DNA of 64,000 nucleotides from assembly GCA_963559585.1 (NCBI GenBank), contig CAUWLJ010000010.1, positions 1 to 64,000 on the forward strand, written 5' to 3'. The position numbers were made by a program, and so were the translations under genes. The DNA is from Eisenbergiella sp963559585. Its GTDB lineage: Bacteria; Bacillota; Clostridia; Lachnospirales; Lachnospiraceae. Below are positions 1 to 7,591 of the stretch, in pieces; position 1 is the first letter of the stretch, and each line of letters opens with the position of its first letter. The notes beneath the pieces are model-generated. The model made no database searches. It was given only the letters and a program-made list of their open reading frames with translations, and was not told the DNA's origin.

Positions 1-18
1 ATGGCTTATTTTTCACAC

Positions 19-109
19 GGCTATTTGTGCCGGAGCGTCACAAATAGCCCTGATGGCAGAAGAAAAATTGCATCCGCAATTTTTCTTCGCCCCGTTGCTT
101 ACGCTCCGG
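19..109. repeat. Two palindromes with a loop-complementary segment upstream of trxB
   Basis: Positions 19-29 pair with 39-49 (11-bp perfect stem, 9-base loop). Positions 59-71 pair with 76-88 (13-bp perfect stem, loop ATCC). The whole loop of the first hairpin (30-38) is also complementary to 101-109, just before the trxB ribosome site, so a pseudoknot or an alternative fold is possible. An open frame crosses the segment from base 1 to 129, but it runs through the palindromes and resembles no family, so I do not call it a gene. Confidence 0.6.
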
Positions 110-122
110 AATGGAGATTAGT

Positions 123-1037
123 ATGTATGATCTGATTATTATAGGCTCCGGCCCTGCCGGGCTGAGCGCGGCCGTATACGGCAGGAGAGCGGGACTTTCT
201 ACTCTGGTGATGGAGAAGAATCCCATGAGCGGAGGCCAGGTGCTTAATACCTACGAGGTGGATAACTATCTGGGGCTGCCCGGAATCAACGGCTTTGACA
301 TGGGCATGCGGTTTCGGGAGCATGCAGAGAAAATGGAGGCCGAGTTCGTGGAGGCGGATGTGGCCGGAATCACAGACCAGGGAGATTACAAGACGGTGCA
401 CACCGGAGAGGGAGCGTTTCAGGCTAGGACGGTGATCATCGCATCGGGAGCCTCCCATTCCCACCTGGGCGTACCCGGCGAAGAGGAGCTGTCCGGAATG
501 GGCGTATCCTACTGCGCGACCTGTGACGGCGCTTTTTTCCGCGGGAAGACCGTGGCCGTGGTGGGCGGCGGAGATGTGGCGGTGGAGGATGCCATTTTCC
601 TGGCCAGGGCCTGTGAAAAGGTGTATCTGATCCACCGCCGTGACAGCCTGCGGGCCGCCGCGTCCCTGCAGAAGGCCATGATGGCGCTTCCCAATGTGGA
701 GATCTGCTGGGACAGCGTGGTGAAAAGCATCGACGGTACGGATATGGTGGACGGTCTGACGGTGGAATCCCTGAAGGATGGAAGTGTCAGGACGCTTAAG
801 CTGCAGGGCGTTTTCATTGCAGTGGGCATCCGGCCCAACTCAGAGCCCTTTCTGGGCAACATTGCCGCAGATGAAAGGGGGTATCTGATGGCCGGGGAGG
901 ACTGCGCTGCCAGCATGCCCGGCGTCTTTGCCGCCGGAGACATCCGGACGAAAAAACTGCGCCAGATCGTGACCGCAGTGGCAGACGGGGCTAATGCGGT
1001 CGAGGGCGTGCAGGAGTATTTAAGAAAGGTGATGTAA
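123..1037 (+). CDS. trxB: Thioredoxin-disulfide reductase (FAD/NADPH)
   Basis: A 304-residue flavoprotein predicted to transfer electrons from NADPH through FAD and a redox cysteine pair to thioredoxin in the cytoplasm. The N-terminal FAD-binding GSGPAGL motif is at about residues 8-14. The redox motif CATC is at about 131-134, followed by the NADPH-binding VGGGDVAVED. The C-terminal GVFAAGDIR closes the FAD site. The length is usual for bacterial TrxB (about 300-320). I chose the ATG at 123 because GGAG lies six bases upstream; an in-frame ATG at 111 would add four residues and has no such site. The gene stands alone and is followed by a terminator. The assignment to TrxB rather than another small pyridine-nucleotide oxidoreductase rests on the CATC motif. 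Confidence 0.93.
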   Translation: MYDLIIIGSGPAGLSAAVYGRRAGLSTLVMEKNPMSGGQVLNTYEVDNYLGLPGINGFDMGMRFREHAEKMEAEFVEADVAGITDQGDYKTVHTGEGAFQARTVIIASGASHSHLGVPGEEELSGMGVSYCATCDGAFFRGKTVAVVGGGDVAVEDAIFLARACEKVYLIHRRDSLRAAASLQKAMMALPNVEICWDSVVKSIDGTDMVDGLTVESLKDGSVRTLKLQGVFIAVGIRPNSEPFLGNIAADERGYLMAGEDCAASMPGVFAAGDIRTKKLRQIVTAVADGANAVEGVQEYLRKVM

Positions 1038-1160
1038 AAGGACGTCAGTTTTCTCTTTGTTACTTATGCACAGAAATTACCACACAGATAAGAAATTTAT
1101 TACGAAATTAGAACAGGAAGTGTGGAAAGCAACAGAAAGTTCATAGATTATTCATAAATT

Positions 1161-1196
1161 GGGAAGACGGGAGATTGCCCCGTTTTCCCTTATTTT
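1161..1196 (+). terminator. Rho-independent terminator after trxB
   Basis: An 11-bp stem (1161-1171 with 1179-1189, one G-T pair) is followed by the T-rich tract TTATTTT. It lies 123 bases past the trxB stop. Confidence 0.75.
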
Positions 1197-1245
1197 ATGC
1201 GGAATTGGAGTGCTTTTTACAAATTTTGGAATTTTTTGTTAAAGG

Positions 1246-1274
1246 TTGACAAATGGTATATGGGATGATATAGT
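1246..1274 (+). promoter_or_regulatory. SigmaA-type promoter of the NlpC/P60 gene
   Basis: TTGACA at 1246-1251 and TATAGT at 1269-1274 with a 17-base spacer, about 80 bases before the start codon of the NlpC/P60 gene. Confidence 0.8.
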
Positions 1275-1354
1275 TGATTTTAGTCGTAACAAATTTGTAA
1301 CAAATGTAACAGTTAGAAGGCAATGTACGCGCCAGCGTACAGTTGGGAGCACAC

Positions 1355-2737
1355 ATGAAGTACACACGCGTGAAAGCCGTAACCTGTGCACTGACAGCGT
1401 CAGTGATTCTTTTTGGTTCGGCGGCACAGATAAATGCAACAGGCGCATCCATCGATCTTCCGGCAGCAGGCGTAGGTCTTGTGCTGGAGGAGAGTAGCTC
1501 CCTTTCCAGTGTACAGGAAGAGGCAGATCAGAGTGAGAAGGAGGAGACGGCGGCAGAAGCCCAGAGTGCTCCGGAGGTTACTCATGAGGATATTGAATCC
1601 GGCCTGACCGGAGTGGGCGAGTCTTCGATTGATGTGGAAGTGGCGGATCATGTTGAGGAACAGCAGATGGCGGCGGCCATAGACAATGGAGTGGGTGTGG
1701 CAAATGTTTTGGACACCCCCGCTGTGGAGAACAGGACTCCGGCAGAGACAGAGCCGGTTGCCCCTGTGGATCTGATGCTGGTACAGGCAGAGGCTGTAAC
1801 CGGAAAGGAGAATGAAGGGAAGGCTGGAGAAGCAGCCGCATCAGACCCTGGACGAAAGGCTGAGGAGACCACGCCCGATAACAGCGGAACGGAAGAAAAT
1901 AAGGAAGCTTCCGCAGAGTCCTCCGGCGAAGCCCATAAGGATGCCGAAGAGGAAAAGCAGAATCCTGCAGAAGCCCCTTCGGAGGAGACCTCAGAGGAAG
2001 CCTCTGAGAATTCCGGAGAGCAGGAGACGGAGCAGACAACAGAAGGTTCTGGTGAGCAGAGTACAGAGCAGACAACAGAAGGCTCCGGTGAGCAGAGCAC
2101 AGAGCAGGACACACAGAGTGCTCCGTCTGCAGAGGAGACTGACGAGCCGTCCTCCGAGAGCTCTGAGCAGTCTACAGAGGAGTCCGGTGAAACGGATGCA
2201 GAGCCATCCACACAGACCCCTGATGTGACAGATACAGAGCAGTCCACGGAGGGCTCCGGAGAAACGGAAGCAGAAAAGCCCGCAGAAACAGAGACTCCTG
2301 CACAGGCCGTACCCCAGACTGAGGCAGCGCCCCAGCCGGAAAAGGCTCCTGTAGCGGATGCCCAGTCCTCAGCCACAGTTACAGGCGGAACAACAGGACA
2401 CGATGTGGTGGACTTCGCAGTACAGTTTGTAGGCAATCCTTATGTATACGGTGGAACGAGCCTGACAAACGGAGCTGACTGCTCTGGCTTTGTGATGAGC
2501 GTATACGAGAATTTTGGAGTTTCCCTTCCCCATTCCTCCAGCGCTGACAGATCCGTGGGAACGGATGTGGGTGGACTGGAAAATGCACAGCCGGGAGATC
2601 TGGTCTGCTACAGCGGCCATGTGGGAATCTATATTGGAGATAACCAGATCGTACATGCCAGCACGCCCAGCACAGGAATCAAGATTTCCGAGGCAGATTA
2701 CAGGACGCCGGTGGCAGTGAGGCGGGTTTTGAATTGA
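1355..2737 (+). CDS. Secreted NlpC/P60 peptidoglycan hydrolase with acidic repeat linker
   Basis: A 460-residue exported cysteine peptidase, expected to cut peptide stems of peptidoglycan outside the cell. Residues 1-30 form a signal peptide (basic start, hydrophobic core, cut near AQINA). Residues from about 45 to 345 are very rich in Glu, Ser, Thr and Ala and include tandem copies of a roughly 10-residue unit (TEQTTEGSGE) from a near-exact 30-bp DNA repeat around 2029-2108. The C-terminal 110 residues are NlpC/P60, with catalytic Cys376 in DCSGF, His422 in GHVGIY and His434 in VHAS. The start is the ATG at 1355, preceded by GGGAG; a TTG at 1343 is less likely. The long disordered linker probably spans the wall and may vary in length between strains. 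No partner gene is adjacent; the gene has its own promoter and terminator. Confidence 0.88.
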   Translation: MKYTRVKAVTCALTASVILFGSAAQINATGASIDLPAAGVGLVLEESSSLSSVQEEADQSEKEETAAEAQSAPEVTHEDIESGLTGVGESSIDVEVADHVEEQQMAAAIDNGVGVANVLDTPAVENRTPAETEPVAPVDLMLVQAEAVTGKENEGKAGEAAASDPGRKAEETTPDNSGTEENKEASAESSGEAHKDAEEEKQNPAEAPSEETSEEASENSGEQETEQTTEGSGEQSTEQTTEGSGEQSTEQDTQSAPSAEETDEPSSESSEQSTEESGETDAEPSTQTPDVTDTEQSTEGSGETEAEKPAETETPAQAVPQTEAAPQPEKAPVADAQSSATVTGGTTGHDVVDFAVQFVGNPYVYGGTSLTNGADCSGFVMSVYENFGVSLPHSSSADRSVGTDVGGLENAQPGDLVCYSGHVGIYIGDNQIVHASTPSTGIKISEADYRTPVAVRRVLN

Positions 2738-2781
2738 TGGCCATGCGTGTGATACGAGTGCTTGATACAGATTAAGAAGAT

Positions 2782-2825
2782 ATGCTTTCCTTCAGATGAA
2801 TCAGACTGAAGGAAAGCATTTTTTA
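2782..2825 (+). terminator. Terminator after the NlpC/P60 gene
   Basis: A perfect 14-bp stem (2782-2795 with 2806-2819), a 10-base loop and a T run to 2824. It is one of the strongest terminators in the window. Confidence 0.9.
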
Positions 2826-3255
2826 TACAATAGGAAAGTTCAGTTCTGCGGAGGCCTGGGCTGTCTTTTTTGGAATGGGGGAGGCAGAATTGCCAGATAA
2901 TAATAAAATTATCAGATAATTTGCTGTGTGTATAGAAAGAGTGGAAAAGACATAAATTGTTGAAAATATACAAATGCTGTCGGATCATGTCGAAAAAGGA
3001 AAAAGTTGACCACAAAGTTATCCACATATAAAAAAGGTGATTTTACAATAAAAATGAGTTATACACGAAGTTATCCACATTATCCACAGAATAGAGAACG
3101 AAAAGGAGTCCTTCTCACAGGAGGTATAAAGAAACATCTGTTTTGGACAGTTCCACGAACTTCACAGAAATTTCAGAAATTGGAGTATCTGAACATTATG
3201 GGGAGAATGCTGTATTTTCAGTAAAAAATCAGAAAATAATAAAATATTGAAAACA
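2826..3255. other. AT-rich non-coding stretch with DnaA-box cluster
   Basis: About 430 bases without a convincing gene. The only open frame (3006-3224) has no ribosome site and runs through the DnaA boxes. The stretch is clearly richer in A and T than the flanking genes. It holds short alternating repeats around 2890-2925 and the DnaA boxes listed separately. Confidence 0.6.
3018..3088 (+). promoter_or_regulatory. Cluster of three consensus DnaA boxes
   Basis: TTATCCACA occurs three times on the plus strand, at 3018-3026, 3071-3079 and directly abutting at 3080-3088. A near match TTATACACG is at 3059-3067. All have the same orientation in A/T-rich DNA. No dnaA, dnaN or other origin-linked gene is nearby, so this fits a DnaA-binding cluster that titrates DnaA or regulates a gene better than oriC. 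That role is inferred. Confidence 0.6.
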
Positions 3256-3285
3256 TTGCCAGCTTCAGCTCAAATGTGGTATAAT
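3256..3285 (+). promoter_or_regulatory. Promoter of hpf
   Basis: TTGCCA at 3256-3261 and TATAAT at 3280-3285, 18 bases apart, with a TG one base before the -10 box (extended -10). It lies 55 bases before the hpf start. Confidence 0.75.
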
Positions 3286-3339
3286 TCAATCAGGAAAAAG
3301 TCCTGTTTTTCCTAATCTGAAAAAGAAGGGATGATCAGC

Positions 3340-3867
3340 ATGAAATTCATTATCAGCGGAAAGAACATCGAAATAACCCAGGGACTGCGCAGCGCTGTGG
3401 AGGCCAAGATTGGAAAACTGGAAAAGTATTTCACGAAGGATACCGAGATACATGTGACGCTGAGCGTTGAGAAGGACAGGCAGAAGATAGAGGTGACGAT
3501 CCCGGTAAAAGGAAATATTATCCGGTCAGAGCAGACCAGCAGCGATATGTACGTCTCCATCGATCTGGTGGAAGAGGTCATCGAGAGGCAGCTGAAGAAA
3601 TACAAGAACAAGATAACGGACAAGCATCAGAGCGGAGGCAGCTTCCAGCCGGAATACCTGGAGAGGGATTATCCTGATGAGGAGGAGATCCGGATCGTCC
3701 GTACCAAGAGATTTGACATCAAACCCATGTATCCGGAGGATGCCTGTGTGCAGATGGAGCTTCTGGGTCACAGCTTCTTCGTATTTTTCAACGCAGAGAC
3801 CGAGCAGGTGAACGTGGTATACAAGAGGAAGGGCAACACCTACGGTATTATCGAGCCGGAATATTAA
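3340..3867 (+). CDS. hpf: Long-form ribosome hibernation promoting factor
   Basis: A 175-residue protein of the long HPF/RaiA class, which binds the 30S decoding region in slow growth and dimerises 70S ribosomes into 100S particles. Residues 1-100 form the S30AE beta-alpha domain (starting MKFIISGKNIEIT). A linker follows, then the C-terminal dimerisation domain from about residue 118 (IVRTKRFDIKPM, ending NTYGIIEPEY). I chose the ATG at 3340 because AAGAAGGG ends nine bases upstream; the ATG at 3331 abuts that site. In many Firmicutes hpf sits directly before secA, but here secA is 32 kb downstream. The gene has its own promoter and a terminator-like hairpin. Confidence 0.93.
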   Translation: MKFIISGKNIEITQGLRSAVEAKIGKLEKYFTKDTEIHVTLSVEKDRQKIEVTIPVKGNIIRSEQTSSDMYVSIDLVEEVIERQLKKYKNKITDKHQSGGSFQPEYLERDYPDEEEIRIVRTKRFDIKPMYPEDACVQMELLGHSFFVFFNAETEQVNVVYKRKGNTYGIIEPEY

Positions 3868-3943
3868 GCCGGGACAAGGAGCCATGCTCCGGATCGTCAG
3901 AGCTCGCAGCCTGACGGACAGTTTCATGGAAAAGAGAGCTTTG

Positions 3944-3974
3944 GGGCGTGTACAGTGTGGTACACGCCCTTCTT
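3944..3974 (+). terminator. Terminator-like hairpin after hpf
   Basis: A perfect 10-bp GC-rich stem (3944-3953 with 3960-3969), six-base loop and a short TTCTT tail. Confidence 0.65.
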
Positions 3975-4117
3975 AGATGGATGCGTACCCGCGCGGCAGA
4001 TATGCCTGAGGATAACCGAACCGGATGCGGTGGGCGCCGGGACGCCCGCCATTTATATGCTTACATAACGCCGGGAATTCCCGCATAGATTAAAGAAAAG
4101 AATTTATTGGAGCCTGC

Positions 4118-5179
4118 ATGAAATACCTGAGGAAATGGAAAAAGGGGATTTTGGCACAGCTCCTTTTTTTCATACTGCTTCTGCTGCTGGCTGCAGAATG
4201 GAGGGGCGGTGAAAAGGAGCCGCTCCGCCCGGCGGCGGGAGAAAATGTGACAACGGAGGAGGACTATATCAAATGGGTGGATTTTAACGTGTCGGCCGAG
4301 GCGCTGACCAAAGCCTATGAGGCGGATGTGAAAAGCTATGGCGCGGACAGCCATGTGGACTGGATCAGTCTGCTTGCCGCCGTGGCCGCAGAGAGCGGAG
4401 GGGAGTTTGGCAGGAGGGAGCTTGCCAGGCTGGATACCCTGACGGCGGAGCTTTCTGAGGGAAAAACAACGGTGGAGGAGCTGGCGGAGAGCCTTCCCTC
4501 TTACAATTATTATGCCCGGGCCTATGAGGCGGTGCTGGGAGGAATGGTGGGAGAATTTCTGATTCAGGAGGAGGACGAGGCAGGTGAGGTGGTGTGGAGG
4601 AGAAAATACGGCCTGAAGGCGTTCTCCCCAATAGCCATGGGATTTCCCTATTCGGATTTTGATGATTTCGGCTCGTCCAGAAGCTATGGATACCGGCGGC
4701 CTCATTTGGGGCATGATATGATGGGGCAGGTGGGTACGCCGATCATCGCCGTAGAGTCCGGCTATGTGGAGGCCCTGGGCTGGAACCAATACGGCGGCTG
4801 GCGCATTGGAATTCGAAGCTTTGACCGAAAACGTTACTACTACTATGCCCATCTGCGACAGGATTTTCCATATGCGGAGGGGCTGGAGGAGGGAAGCGTG
4901 GTCACAGCCGGGGACGTCATCGGCTACATGGGCCATACAGGCTATTCCATGAAGGAAAATGTGAATAACATCAAGACCGTGCATCTTCATTGGGGATTGG
5001 AACTGATTTTTGATGAATCCCAGAAGGAATCCGACAACGAAATCTGGATCGACTGCTATCAGCTCAGCCGTTTCCTGGCCGGAAACCGTTCCAGGACGGT
5101 TAAGGTGGAGGACACCAGGGAATGGAAACGATTCTATGAGATGGAGGATCCGGCGGTGGAGCGGTACGGAGAAGGCTGA
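4118..5179 (+). CDS. M23 family (LytM-type) metalloendopeptidase, membrane anchored
   Basis: A 353-residue protein with one N-terminal membrane segment (about residues 10-26) and an extracellular C-terminal M23 peptidase domain, expected to cleave peptidoglycan cross-links or to activate another hydrolase. Zinc ligands of the family are visible: His196 and Asp200 in HLGHD, and His289 and His291 in HLH. About 150 residues of helical sequence precede the catalytic domain. The start is supported by TTGGAG five bases upstream of the ATG. It has no obvious operon partner. Homologues of similar build occur in sporulation and cell-wall remodelling, but no sporulation gene is adjacent, so the exact role is open. 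Confidence 0.85.
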   Translation: MKYLRKWKKGILAQLLFFILLLLLAAEWRGGEKEPLRPAAGENVTTEEDYIKWVDFNVSAEALTKAYEADVKSYGADSHVDWISLLAAVAAESGGEFGRRELARLDTLTAELSEGKTTVEELAESLPSYNYYARAYEAVLGGMVGEFLIQEEDEAGEVVWRRKYGLKAFSPIAMGFPYSDFDDFGSSRSYGYRRPHLGHDMMGQVGTPIIAVESGYVEALGWNQYGGWRIGIRSFDRKRYYYYAHLRQDFPYAEGLEEGSVVTAGDVIGYMGHTGYSMKENVNNIKTVHLHWGLELIFDESQKESDNEIWIDCYQLSRFLAGNRSRTVKVEDTREWKRFYEMEDPAVERYGEG

Positions 5180-5227
5180 ACTTCTGTGGCGAGGTGCAGA
5201 GGATGCTTCATGAGCGGGCGTGCAGAT

Positions 5228-5256
5228 GGCGGGAATGAATTTCCAAACATGCACTC
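5228..5256 (+). repeat. Family C repeat, right-end fragment
   Basis: The segment GGCGGGAATGAATTTCCAAA plus CATGCACTC matches the right end of the complete 86-bp element at 30601-30686. No left end is visible upstream, so this is a remnant. Confidence 0.6.
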
Positions 5257-5311
5257 CAGGCCCGCGAAGCCTGCTGTTTTCCGTCCGGCCAGCAGACAGC
5301 AGGATCCAGGC

Positions 5312-5340
5312 TTGACAGAAGGCAGAATGATTGTTATAAT
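5312..5340 (+). promoter_or_regulatory. Consensus promoter of degV
   Basis: Perfect TTGACA (5312-5317) and perfect TATAAT (5335-5340) with a 17-base spacer. The transcript would carry a leader of about 200 bases that includes the tandem repeats at 5433-5535. Confidence 0.85.
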
Positions 5341-5432
5341 CCCAAAAGATTTGATATTCAAATAATTTAAATGTAAAATAAAATTGCATTGAAAGAAACA
5401 CACGCAAAGGCCACTGTTATCTGTTTTCCCCC

Positions 5433-5535
5433 CGGAACTAAGTTTCCGAGGCGGAACTATGTTTCCGGGGCGGAACTAAGCTTCCGGGGCGGGCGTAAGC
5501 CTGCGGAGCGGAAGCAGGTGTCCGGGGCGGAATGG
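5433..5535. repeat. Tandem about 21-bp palindromic repeats in the degV leader
   Basis: About five imperfect units of 21-22 bp, each built around a palindrome such as GGAACTAAGTTTCC and joined by GGGGC or GAGGC spacers. The first three units are nearly identical; the last two are degenerate (GGCGTAAGCC, GGAAGCAGGTGTCC). They are in frame with an upward extension of degV, but the extension looks non-coding. Confidence 0.7.
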
Positions 5536-5544
5536 GAGGAAGAT

Positions 5545-6393
5545 ATGAGCATTCGTATTTTATGTGATTCTACCTGTGACTATACAACGCAGCAGGCGGA
5601 GGAGCTGGGAATCAGCCTGGTGCCGCTGAGGGTCGTGTGGGGAGCGGAGGAATACTATGACGGCGTGACCATGCAGCCAGAGGAATTCTTCGATAAGCTT
5701 GCGGCCAGCGAGCTCCTTCCTACTACCAGCCAGCCCTCGCCTGAGGCGTTTCTGCCCCATTTCAGGGCGGCAAAGGAAGCAGGAGATGAGGTGATCTGTA
5801 TCCTTTTATCTGCAGCTCTGAGCGGGACCTGCCAGAGTGCGCTGATTGCCAGGGATATGGTGGAGTACGACGGGATCCACATTATCGACAGCAGACAGGC
5901 CTCCCTGGGCGCACAGCTTTTGATCGGCCATGCCCTGAAAATGCGGGAGGAAGGAAGGAGCGCGGAGGAGATCGTCTCTGTCCTGGAGGAGGAAAGGGAA
6001 AGGGTGCGTATCTATCTGATCGTGGACACCCTTCTGTATCTGCAGAAAGGGGGACGCCTCTCGGCGGCAGGGATGACTGTGGGCAGTGCTCTGAACCTGA
6101 AGCCTGTGCTGGAGGTGAGCGGAGGCGGAGTGCATGTGGCCGGGATTGCCAGAAGCCAGAAGGGCGCTTGGGAAAAAATTCTGAGGCTGTTGGAAAAGAG
6201 CGGCGGAATGGATCCGATGTCCGGGTACAACCTTGGCTTCACCGGAAAAAGAGCCTGCCTGGATGCCTTTGAAGCCTTCATGGAGGAACGCCTTGGAACA
6301 GCCTGCGGCAGGGTAGTGTCCGTAGGCTCCGTGATAGGCGTACATGTGGGGCCCGGAGCGAACGCTGTGGCTGTGGTGCTGCAAAAGAGATAA
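5545..6393 (+). CDS. DegV family fatty-acid binding protein (FakB-like)
   Basis: A 282-residue cytoplasmic lipid-binding protein. DegV/FakB proteins hold a fatty acid for phosphorylation by the FakA kinase during use of exogenous fatty acids. Family marks are the N-terminal SIRILCDSTCD, the TTSQPSPE segment, the central LSGTCQSA and IIDSRQASLG, the YLQKGGRLSAA motif and the C-terminal GSVIGVHVGPGA. The start is the ATG at 5545 with GGGAGGA five bases upstream; an in-frame ATG at 5389 would add 52 low-quality residues encoded by tandem repeats. No fakA is in the window. The bound lipid cannot be read from sequence. Confidence 0.9.
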   Translation: MSIRILCDSTCDYTTQQAEELGISLVPLRVVWGAEEYYDGVTMQPEEFFDKLAASELLPTTSQPSPEAFLPHFRAAKEAGDEVICILLSAALSGTCQSALIARDMVEYDGIHIIDSRQASLGAQLLIGHALKMREEGRSAEEIVSVLEEERERVRIYLIVDTLLYLQKGGRLSAAGMTVGSALNLKPVLEVSGGGVHVAGIARSQKGAWEKILRLLEKSGGMDPMSGYNLGFTGKRACLDAFEAFMEERLGTACGRVVSVGSVIGVHVGPGANAVAVVLQKR

Positions 6394-6610
6394 AATCAGC
6401 CTGGAGTGGGCAGTCAGTCAGCTTCCCGCCCGGAAAAACCCTTCCCGGTCAAGCCGTCTGCTCCATGTCGGCATACCCTGAAGGGGATTTTCCTTCTCTC
6501 CTGTACAACAACGGCTGGGGCGCCGGCTTTAAACATTGGTTTGAGGAGGATATGCGCTTTTTCCTTCATAATCAAATATTCTTAAATCTCCTGCCGCTTT
6601 CGTTGAAAAA

Positions 6611-6640
6611 CTTGTATTCAGTATAGCCGTATGATAAAAT
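6611..6640 (+). promoter_or_regulatory. Promoter of the 6.7-kb lipoprotein gene
   Basis: TTGTAT at 6612-6617 and TAAAAT at 6635-6640, 17 bases apart. The 30-base segment matches 7508-7537, upstream of the next gene, at 24 of 30 positions. The preceding gap (6394-6610) holds no gene or clear terminator that I can see. Confidence 0.55.
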
Positions 6641-6687
6641 TGGAAAACAACTTTCATAATGCTTTGTGCCTGAGGGGAGAGAAAGGA

Positions 6688-7260
6688 ATGGGTATAAAAA
6701 TGAAAAGATTGGCAAGTTTGATTCTGGGGATTATACTTTGTATAACGGTTTCCGGATGCGGGGCTGCAGGAACAGATAAAGCATATCCGGTAAAATTTGA
6801 TGAAGCAGAGGTAATGGTTGGAGAAACTGCAGCGAGCGTATTGCTTGATGCCGGTTTTGAGCTGAAGGAGATTTCCGGTACAGAGCTGACTGCGGATACG
6901 CCGGTTGAAAAGAATGCTTATTATACGGGGATTAATGTGGTAAAAGATGATGCCACATATGCGATGATTTCTTTGGCCGTAGAGGGGAAAGAAACGACGT
7001 TGTCTAATGCGCTGGTAGCACAGATTATTGTGAAGCCTGAATTGGGCCATGTGATAGATCGGATTAGCTTTGATGGCGTTCCGCTGCCGGAGGTAACGGC
7101 GGAGGTTTTTAAGGAGCATGTAGCGGGAAGCACGATTCGTGAGGATGGGACAAGAGCCTTCTGTGCGGGAGATAACTATACATCAAGCATCTATTATGAA
7201 GATGGTAAGGTGACAGAAATGGAAATGACCCGGCATTACAGTGTACAGTGGGGGACTTAA
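6688..7260 (+). CDS. Small lipoprotein of unknown function
   Basis: A 190-residue predicted lipoprotein. The signal peptide ends in the lipobox VSGC with the lipidated residue at Cys24, so the mature protein should be attached to the outer face of the membrane. The remainder (about 165 residues) is soluble and acidic, and I recognise no domain. The ATG at 6688 has GGGGAGAGAAAGG upstream; an ATG at 6700 (MKRLASL) is also possible. The coding sequence is visibly richer in A and T than neighbouring genes, which may point to recent acquisition or low expression. It is followed by a family A repeat and shares a promoter-like module with the alcohol dehydrogenase gene. Confidence 0.75.
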   Translation: MGIKMKRLASLILGIILCITVSGCGAAGTDKAYPVKFDEAEVMVGETAASVLLDAGFELKEISGTELTADTPVEKNAYYTGINVVKDDATYAMISLAVEGKETTLSNALVAQIIVKPELGHVIDRISFDGVPLPEVTAEVFKEHVAGSTIREDGTRAFCAGDNYTSSIYYEDGKVTEMEMTRHYSVQWGT

Positions 7261-7326
7261 TATCGGGGGTGCGAAAGGATCATCTATCTTCCGGCCGGAA
7301 GAAAATCCGGCTGGAAAGCTTGTGTA

Positions 7327-7468
7327 GTTACTGTTCACGGCAGGTCCGTAAACAGTAACTTTCGCGGGCCTATTGAAAGTTTTTGCTGCGCAAAAGAGGC
7401 CCGCTCACTCCTGAATCACATTCTTACGCCTCAAACGGCAGGCGTTTGAGGCTGCTGTGAACAGTAAC
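7327..7468 (+). repeat. Family A palindromic element, complete copy 1 (142 bp)
   Basis: The ends are near-perfect inverted repeats (GTTACTGTTCACGGCAG at the left, CTGCTGTGAACAGTAAC at the right). Inside are three more stems: the left end with 7346-7359, a GCGGGCCT/AGGCCCGC stem with an inner TTTTGC/GCAAAA stem, and GCCTCAAACG paired with CGTTTGAGGC. The rest of 7261-7591 holds no gene. A nearly identical copy in the opposite direction is at 31946-32084. It has no coding capacity, so it would be a non-autonomous, MITE-like element. Confidence 0.8.
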
Positions 7469-7508
7469 CTTGTGTACAATCATTTCCACTCAGACCAGAA
7501 GCAGATAC

Positions 7509-7537
7509 TTGTATCCTGTACGGCTGTATGATAGAAT
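7509..7537 (+). promoter_or_regulatory. Candidate promoter of the alcohol dehydrogenase gene
   Basis: TTGTAT at 7509-7514 and TAGAAT at 7532-7537 with a 17-base spacer; the segment resembles 6611-6640. It begins 40 bases past the end of the family A element. Confidence 0.5.
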
Positions 7538-7591
7538 CAAGGGGTAAGAGCTGCGACAACAATGCACATGTAACAAAAGGAGGGGTTACGT

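Noticed and set aside
1..129. Small protein-coding frame at the left edge
   Set aside because: The open frame runs through two perfect palindromes and overlaps the trxB start; composition is not protein-like.
3018..3088. Replication origin
   Set aside because: DnaA boxes are present, but there is no dnaA, dnaN or other origin-linked gene and no long unwinding region with repeated A/T-rich 13-mers.
4061..5407. 448-codon open frame antisense to the M23 peptidase gene
   Set aside because: It is the shadow of a GC-rich gene, has biased His/Arg/Gln composition, no ribosome site and no recognisable domain. The same holds for long antisense frames at 8767-10356, 36187-37680, 41543-43618 and 44079-45770.
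5389..5544. N-terminal extension of DegV
   Set aside because: The in-frame extension is encoded by tandem palindromic repeats, gives low-complexity sequence and lacks a ribosome site; the ATG at 5545 has GGGAGGA.
7327..7468. CRISPR or insertion sequence
   Set aside because: The repeats are dispersed single units with inverted ends, without regular spacers, cas genes or a transposase frame.
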